A stretch of 64,000 nucleotides of DNA, taken from assembly GCF_964275005.1 (NCBI RefSeq), contig NC_092700.1:21251674-21315673 (forward strand), written 5' to 3'. This DNA comes from Diadema setosum (lineage: Eukaryota > Echinodermata > Echinoidea > Diadematoida > Diadematidae). The notes beneath the pieces are model-generated. The model saw only the letters and a list, made by a program, of their open reading frames with translations, had not been told where the DNA came from and did not search any database. The translations under genes were made by a program, and so were the position numbers. The stretch's first letter is position 1; each line of letters begins with the position of its first letter. Positions 56,814 through 64,000 of this stretch are shown one piece after another.

Positions 56814-59800
56814 TGTCAGTGTTGACAAATTCCAAGTCTAGTTTATATTGATTTGATGAATCTTGGGTGTACAGCTGTATTGCAAGCGTTACTCGTAATT
56901 TTCTTGAGAAAAGATAGTTCAGACTTTCTTCACTCTTATAAACCCAATCAAAAGTCACGTTTTCTGGGGGGTTTTATTTCCACATGACATTCGTAATACA
57001 TTACTCTCATATTCTGAAAGGGATACAATGTACGACAGTAATTTTTTTGTTTGTTTTTTCTTCTCCCTCAGCAAGCAAGAATAACAGTACAAAATTGCAA
57101 GATGGTGTTACCGCAATATTCTTCATTACATTGCTAGCATCAATGGAAATACACGAGCATATTTTTTTCAGAAAATGATAGTTTAAATCATGTGATGAAA
57201 AATAAGAAAAAATACATTCGACTTGCACACTCTGAAGTATTGACTACGGCTGACTATCAAGAAGTCATGTAAAATTGACTTACGGAACCATAAAGGGACT
57301 GCAGTACTTATCAGGTTATTATAACGTGCAATCACTTTCGCATGAACCTTATATAAAGTTTTCATTTTTTTAATTAATTGCCTTCTTCGAATTACTTGAA
57401 GGAAAATTAAACATTTTCTATGATATTTCTTCCCTTCTCGCATACTGATCACACGTGCGGGCACATCTATACACATACGGTATTCAAAAGGATGATATTA
57501 TTTTGGTTGAGATGGGTATATTCATGTTTTAACTTTGTGCGAGATAATTAAAAACCACCTATATGAGATACGAAAGAGTAGAATATTTCTAAGAGGAATC
57601 AAAAGTTAATTTGATGAAAATCGGTTATGAAATGGTCGAGATATCAAAAAATAAGAAAAACAAAGTGGTCCAAATAAACAGGACCACTCTGTTTTGCTTT
57701 GTTTGATTGTTTAAAGAGTTACAATTTGAATCCCCCTTCTCAATCAAAAGAGACTGTTTCAAGAGCTTCAAGTTCATTAAAACATTATTTTCTAAATGCT
57801 ATCTATCCATATGGAGTTTTTGTGGACCTTCATGTCCAATCTACATCATCTTCAATTAGATATAATTCGTGGCTGTTATCATTACTTTCAAGTTGCAAAA
57901 TACATCATTGTTACATAAGGGGAGATGACTTGAAATAAATGGCGGTTTGGAAGGATGGAGTTTGGACTTAGGAAAGATAGAGAAAGTAGAGTTTCCGACA
58001 GACAATATCGTGTTTGACGGAACTTAATTGATTTGTCTATAAGATTATTATGCCATCAAAGAGTGGCACAAAGACACATTCCCGTACAGATCTTTTTTGT
58101 CATCTAATACAATGTATGTATTACTTTCATAGAGCGAATGCGAGCAAAATATCAGAGTCAATGGTTGTATAATATTGTACATAATAACAGTTGCTCACTT
58201 TTAAAGATAACAACAGTTATGGATTCAAGGCTTTTATGTACATGTACATTCATTGATCGATGTGTTTCTTGACAAGAAAAAAACAACAGTGTCAATTTAA
58301 AGACAAGCCAAATCTCATGCCAACTATACCTAACCATTCTCATTTTTGTTTGCAGAATATGGTTGATTATCTATGTTTATTTGTTTTTTGTATTTAATAA
58401 AATAATAGCGATAACACAGAATATAAACACAGATAATAATATCCATGTCAAATGATTATGTACATCAGAAGTGATAATGATACAGACTCAACAGTTCACT
58501 CCGCTAACATACTTTTCTTTCTATAGGCTTCACTTCATTTATTAAATTTCATTTTTGAATGTTGTCAGACAAGACACAATTCTGTTCCACAATGCAGCCA
58601 CGGCCTGAGTCTGCTAACATGAATAAATAAATTATAACTTTATACAAACAGAGCTGACCACTTTCAGTGCGAATGGATGTCCACCTGTCCCTCACTGGCC
58701 CACTTTATGACGTGAAACTTATCGCGTACATGTATCGACATCCAAATGCACGTTGAATTATGATTCATGATGCCCTCAATGTTGCGTACTGCATGTGGCC
58801 AACTTGCGTAACTTACATGTTTCCATTTTACTGATTATAATGATTTCAGGAAACAATATGCAAGTTATGTTGTGTGGGTCTATTATGGGGAAGGTGCATT
58901 CCAATGTCTTTTGTTAATCATAGTAGTACTTTAGCAATGATTGACAGTATGATCACTGCAATCAGAACCGTCGTTTATTTGGAAGCTTTTTATTTTGTGG
59001 GGTATCTAAGTAATCTGAAGGAATGGGGTAGAAATATTGTTTTAAAATCTATGGACCATCAATGTATTTGGCCACAATCAACTCATTAGGCGTTATGAAT
59101 TAATACATGTCAAAATGAACATAGTCCCTTCTAACAAATGCCGTTGGCATAATGAAGTATTTTTGCTACAAGTGGTATACGGACTGACTTTACAGCGTGA
59201 ATTTTTGACATACATTATTTCATATTTTTTTCTATTTTCTTCAGACATACATTGTTACATATACAATGTGCAGTCCATATAAGATTATTGTACTCGATCC
59301 CTCTTTGTACGGCTGTACGAGTAATGTGTTGACGTGTGTATGTGGACATGTTTAAAGGAAAGAAAGAAGAATGATGAAAAAGGATAAATGAGAAAAATGC
59401 ACTGAGTATTTTATAGTTGCTAAGTGTCATGCATCGCATATAACCCTGATGTCATGTTTTTCACTCGAATGTGGTAAAAGAAACATTAGAAGTTAGCAGT
59501 GCTGATATATATTTCTCGGCATTGGCAGGGTCATTAAGCAAAATGCACTTGATGATTATGTATGTACTCTGAATTCTGAAAGGGTTATTTTGCAGATCCG
59601 CTAAATGAAGGTTTGTTGTGGTGATGCGTAAATCCAAATTGTATAGAACTTTTTCATCATTAAAAAAAAAATCGTTATTTGATTTTGTTTCTGAGTGTCG
59701 CAGCACATGTGCATGCAATTAAATGTTGAGAATATCGGTGGGGGCAAGTGTAAAGCCCGCACATTGCACCTATGGGCCTCATGTTTGGTGATTATTATAA

Positions 59801-59939
59801 GCCAATACCAGTCACCTGTTAAGCGGGAGCTCCGCTTAAACGGGAGAAAAACTTGTCCTCGACGTACCTCTCCTGATTAACGTCCACCATCCCTAATAAG
59901 TGAAATTACGGAATCGGGTAGCATTCAGAATAATCTTGT
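56814..59939. other. Intergenic stretch, no gene seen
   Basis: Between the composite repeat and the membrane-protein gene. AT-rich, apart from the family B fragment near 57.6 kb. Short frames have no support. Confidence 0.4.
57530..57690. mobile_element. MITE family B, half copy
   Basis: AAAAACCACCTATATGAGAT, GAATCAAAAGTTAATTTGAT and AAATGGTCGAGATATC follow the same order as in the left half of 34069-34461. A short inverted pair (GTGGTCC..GGACCAC) closes it. Confidence 0.6.
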
Positions 59940-60307
59940 TCAATTCAATAAAGTGGAATAATCCAGGTTTTGCGAGCAGAGTTTCAGACCCGTGTATAAC
60001 GAAATAACGCTGAGAAAGAGCGCCACACCCGTGGGTCTGTCATTTTCGTCCAGCTCACGCGTGTACCACATCAGGCGGTCCCAGAAATACTCGTGTCTGC
60101 TCCGACGGTGGCGAGAGAGGGCGTAGTGAAATTGACGCCAAATGTAGGTGAGATCGGCGCCTCCGATGGCAATCAGCGGCAGGGCCAAGCACATGACTTT
60201 CTCGGAGAAGATGAACACGTTGAGCGTGATGACTTCAGCGTAGCTCGCCTTGAGCGTCTCATGACCGCTGTAGACGTTGTAGTTCCAATTAATGTGGATG
60301 GTAAGAC
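59940..60307 (-). CDS. Unrecognised multi-pass membrane protein, last exon
   Basis: After acceptor CACCATGCAG, the exon completes the split Gly codon from 63520 and encodes 122 residues to a TGA at 59940-59942. It holds a membrane segment around EVITLNVFIFSEKVMCLALP and LIAIGGADLTYIW, a basic, aromatic cytosolic-type loop (RQFHYALSRHRRSRHEYFWD), and a last hydrophobic helix (GVALFLSVISLYTGLKL) close to the C terminus. GC content and codon use are clearly higher than the surroundings, as in SNX19 exons 7-8. I do not recognise the family. The spacing of helices is loosely like the C-terminal half of gustatory-receptor-like proteins, but the TYxxxxxQF signature is absent. Confidence 0.75.
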
Positions 60308-60452
60308 CTGCATGGTGGAGAAAGGGCTTGCGCAACCATTACAAGATCTCGCAGCTAGGGAAATATGGAGTCATCAGTGAAAAAGGCATAGAGTGCTCTG
60401 CTGAATCAACATTTGACTTTATCTGAAAAAAAAAAAAAACATTGTACGTTGT

Positions 60453-60646
60453 CAGGGCCGGCGGAGCGTTTTCAAAAGTGGGGGGGGGGGGGGGCACTTC
60501 CGGGTTTCATGAGCTAACAAGGTAAAAAAAAAAAAAAAAAAGGCCCTTCAGCACAAACAAGGGATGAAACCTTATGTATTCCTTTGTACATGGTGCACAA
60601 AAAGTGTGGGGGGGGGGGGGCGAGCCCCCCGGTTCCGCCGGCCATG
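60453..60646. mobile_element. MITE with GGCCGGCGGA ends
   Basis: Short inverted ends (GGCCGGCGGA and the complement CCGCCGGCC, both just outside long G runs) bound about 190 bases. The style matches the GGGCGCCGGAA-ended element at 16771, perhaps a related family. Confidence 0.6.
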
Positions 60647-61426
60647 TTTGTAATATGAAATTTGCCTGGCAGCATGGTATATAGAGTACCAAAGTGTGAT
60701 GCTATAGCTGTTCATCGCCATGGAAACTGATTCTAAGCAACCTTACCTGGCCCGACTGTTTATGCGCACATACGGTTCCATACCAAGCTACTCGTAACAA
60801 TTATTTAGACTTTAACATCATCACTTCGGTACTCTATTTCCATTATGCAGTTTTGTATAGGTCCTACTTTCTAAACCGTTTTTCATCACCACAGTTGATT
60901 ATGAGCAGAGCAAATTTCATTTTCGGAAAAAGGCCCAGTACCGAATGTTATAAATATAATTGTCAGACTAAGCTGCTAACAGAGACCTACATCGACGACC
61001 TAAATTCAGCGAAGTGAAATTTTACACTGGCGTTGAAAAAGTTATTGTGGAATGGCGCTAGTATGACGCAAGTACACTCTTATTTCTGCCGAGTCAAAAT
61101 TTCAACTCTGAATCCGAGTCAAAAATTTTTCACTCCGATCCGTGTAAATTTAACACCAACCGTGTACTTCTGACTCAAATCCGAGTTATCATTTTGGTTA
61201 TCGGACTTTTTACACCTGCGCAGAGTCACATCAGAAATACCCAGCGCGGTGTACATGACATACGCGCGCTACAATAATGGACAAAACATGTCATGTGTCC
61301 TATGTGACGTAGTACCCCCGCGAAAAAAAAACAAACAAAAAACAAAAAAAAAACACGTAATTTCTCGACGATCCGCCGCGGCCGCGAGATGTCTTGCAAC
61401 TTTTTGTCGTCAAGATGGACAATTTT

Positions 61427-61962
61427 GTGTGCACTTTTCTAGAGGAATGCGGAATGGAGGAATACATAGGAGTTTTCATCGGTGAGTACCCACCTCATTC
61501 ACAACACTCATAAACAATTGCCTGAAACATGGTCTAAACAGTCAGTTTTATTTAGGGCAAAATGAACTTTCGACACGGACACATTCACTGGTAATGGCGT
61601 AGCCGTTGGCGGCCGTACGGTAGCTCGTACCTTTTGTACGTAGCCCTGGGTTATATGCTATACGTTAGAACCAATCTACAATAGATGTGAACCTACCTAG
61701 ATACACCTCCACTGAACATGCATAAAATACACATACGATCTTCACTGCTATATTCGAGCTACCGTACGGCCGCCTACGGCTACGCCATTACCAGTCAATG
61801 TGTCCGTGTCGAAAGTTCATTTTGCCCTAAATAAAACTGACTGTTTAGACCATGTTTCAGGCAATTATTTATATGAGTGTTGTGAATGAGGTGGGTACTC
61901 ACCGATGAAAACTCAGGTCCTATGTATTCCTCCATTCCGCATTCCTCTAGAAAAGTGCACAC
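61427..61962. repeat. Inverted repeat with 200-bp arms
   Basis: Arms 61427-61627 and 61755-61962 are inverted copies at roughly 95% identity, with a 127-base spacer. They include CCTGAAACATGGTCTAAACA, TCGACACGGACACATTCACT and a CG-rich tip (GGCCGTACGGTAGCTCG). CCGAGTC-type repeats lie outside the arms on both sides. Confidence 0.85.
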
Positions 61963-63519
61963 CAAATCCGAGTCATTACTACACCAAAATGGGTTACTTA
62001 CAATGCGGGAAACGACACCGTATCAGAGTGAAATTGTGATGTTTTGATTCGGAAATCCGTGTCATTTTGCTGGAATAGATTGTACCTAACTGACCCCATT
62101 TCCGAGTCAAATTTGACACTTTCCGAGTTAATTTGACGCCACAGAAATTACTCGGAAAGTAATAAACAGTAATAAATTGGGCCCTATATGCATTGAATGC
62201 TAGTGACAATTTGCAAAACTCATGCCACGTAGAAGGCGGTCGGCTCCAATTAGCGAAAAAAAAAATCTGGTTTTGCAGTAGCGCACAAGAAACAATAGGC
62301 CTACCATTCTCTAAGAGGTTCTTAAATGATGGATTCCGAGTTGGCAGGAATAGACCTAGAGGCCTATACACATACAAATTTATCTAATACATACTGATAG
62401 ACATTCTGCACTTAGTTATGTTTATATATTTTCAATATTACAACTTTCTTGTCTCAATGAAGTTTGCTTTTCTTACTATATATATATATATTTATATAAT
62501 AAAGATAGATAAATTGATACATGTATTTGTATTCATTGTATATAGATTTTTTATGTGTAAGTAAATGTGTTATGTATGTGTGTGTGTACATGCGTAATTT
62601 CACAGCAAAATATCCAGTATGAATACCTCTACAGCATTGAGTTTAGAATTAATTGAAAAAAACGTGTATGGTTACTTTTCACTGTTTCATTTTCATTTGT
62701 TCTCTTTCAATCTTGTAATGATTTTGAATGGATATGAAAACCATAATTCACTCTGAAATCATGAATGCCATTCACAAATTTTAACTCCATCATTCTCTGT
62801 GAATGTATCATATGAACATGTTTCATCATGATAGAAACACAACAAACATGCACAGTTCATTTTACGCTGTACAATTTGTATGTGAACCAACAAAGAACAT
62901 TAGGGATGGTATTCATCAGTATAAACATACTTCGCTTTACATTCAGTCAAAACGGTTTATGTTACCACAGGTATAATTTAAGAGTGTCATAAATCATAGA
63001 GTCTGCAAATGATAAACAAAATGATATTACTGGAAAAGCTTGGTGAAAATGACAAAAAATAAAAGGTCAGTCTTTTGAAAATGCTGTATTTTCGATTATT
63101 TCAATTATATCTATTGTTTCATGCCTACGTCACATAAGAAAATAAAGGAAATGATACGAAGACCATTTCAAGTGAATTTACAACGATAATTACTTCACAT
63201 TTTGGCCCTTCAGCAAATTACAGCCAAGAAAACCCAATTTCATCCATTATTATATTGTTAACTGAAATTAGAACAGAAAAAAAAACATGCAAAATGTTTA
63301 CGGTTGCCATGGCAACCAGCAATAGCTGACATAGCTTGATTATAATATATTATGATAAGATTTTAAGAAAAGTCACCAAATTTGGTTGAAATCGGGTAAA
63401 GGATGTAGGAGTGGCAAATGTAAATATGGTAAGGGCAGAATGTGCCCCCCTCCCCCGTGAGCTTTTTTAGGGTTCAGAGGAGAAACACTCGTAATCCTGG
63501 CACTGAAAGGGAAACTCAC

Positions 63520-63751
63520 CCAGAACTCCGAGCGCGATGATGAAGGGCATCCAAGCTCCGAGCGAGGAACGGAAAAGACGGTAATCGCGGTATGTCTCCG
63601 CCAGTCGCATGCGGCATCGATCCAGCTTACCCTCGTGCTCCACGATGAAGGCGAGCAGGAGGTTGCACTCGACTTCGAAGGAGTGTCGAAGCAGGTACAG
63701 CGTGTGATTGAAGGTGCCGAACAGAAGCATTCCGACCGTCACGAATGTGAT
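63520..63751 (-). CDS. Unrecognised multi-pass membrane protein, internal exon (gene partial)
   Basis: A 232-nt exon after a strong pyrimidine tract (TTTTCCTTTTCCAAG) and before donor CTGG|GTGAGT. It encodes a membrane helix (ITFVTVGMLLFGTFNHTLYL), a charged loop (VEHEGKLDRCRMRLAETYRD), and the start of another helix (WMPFIIALGVLG) that continues in the next exon with a matching split codon. Upstream exons lie beyond the window, so the start and total length are unknown. GC-rich codon choice supports coding. Confidence 0.75.
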
Positions 63752-64000
63752 CTTGGAAAAGGAAAAGATAAACATTGAGGATGAGCTCGGTTTCTCTGGG
63801 ATTTTTTTTTTTTTTTTTTTTTTGCCTAGCTTAGGAAATGACAGACCTGTAACCATCAGGGCCCGCAGGGGCAACAACGGAGGGAGTTAGAAAGTTCGGG
63901 GGGGGGGGGGGTTGTCCCTCTAGGATACAGTAGGCCGAGGCTTACTTGATATACACCCTCGTCAAAACAAAAACAAACAAACTCTAAAAGTGTCTGTTTT
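63752..64000. other. Intron sequence at window end
   Basis: It contains T and G runs (about 63809-63833, 63898-63912). No exon is seen. It would be intron of the membrane-protein gene. Confidence 0.4.

Larger units (their letters stand above)
60308..63519 (-). other. Intron of membrane-protein gene
   Basis: A 3.2-kb intron with a MITE at 60453-60646, repeats built of CCGAGTCAAA-type words at 61080-61210 and 61970-62170, and a large inverted repeat at 61427-61962. The rest is AT-rich. A (TA) tract lies near 62478. Confidence 0.6.

Overview
The window is animal nuclear DNA: intron-rich, AT-rich, and full of microsatellites, homopolymer runs, short inverted-repeat elements (MITE-like) and one LINE. 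The only gene recognisable by name is a metazoan sorting nexin (SNX19). The repeat style (inverted-repeat elements with boxes such as AACGAACATAAAGTCGC, a GACCTTTGACC satellite, frequent AGGCCTA words) suggests a marine deuterostome, most likely an echinoderm such as a sea urchin. That placement is a judgement from sequence style, not a database result.

Layout. 1-5926: two nearly identical 2.97-kb direct repeats, each with one Thr/Ser-rich mucin-like exon of phase 1-1 on the + strand. 5927-10948: gene-poor, with a striking set of short CGAACGTCCGTGA motifs (also inside the 2.97-kb unit), a MITE and a possible tRNA-like SINE head. 10949-12699: two + strand exons of a C-type-lectin-like domain, the last with a stop codon. 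Their phase fits the mucin-like exons, so 1-12.7 kb may be one secreted or surface gene with an expandable mucin-like stalk. A decayed mariner end lies in the last intron. 12700-24707: mostly repeats (156-bp satellite with nuclear-receptor-like DR1 words, several MITEs, a 1.24-kb element with terminal inverted repeats).

24708-43431 (- strand): a complete ten-exon SNX19-type gene. Exon phases match at every junction, giving a protein of about 1189 residues (N-terminal membrane hairpin, PXA, long Ser/Glu-rich linker, PX, nexin C-terminal domain). A CpG-rich block upstream (43500-43690) is its likely promoter. Its introns hold many foldback elements, including a perfect 28-bp-stem hairpin at 31931-31996 and one element inserted inside another at 30.4-31.4 kb.

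43.7-48.8 kb: intergenic repeats, ending in a long inverted repeat. 48847-52041: an uninterrupted reverse transcriptase/restriction-like-endonuclease frame of an R2/NeSL/Hero-type LINE, probably 5'-truncated in a (TA)n tract. 52569-56813: a 4.2-kb composite repeat with terminal inverted repeats, an internal 949-bp direct duplication, repeated CRE (TGACGTCA) and DR1 words and CG-alternating palindromes. 59940-63751 (- strand): the last two exons of an unrecognised multi-pass membrane protein whose 5' part lies beyond the window.

No rRNA, convincing tRNA, CRISPR array, LTR element or virus-like element was seen. Exon borders were read by eye from GT/AG sites and phase; no alignment or transcript evidence was available.
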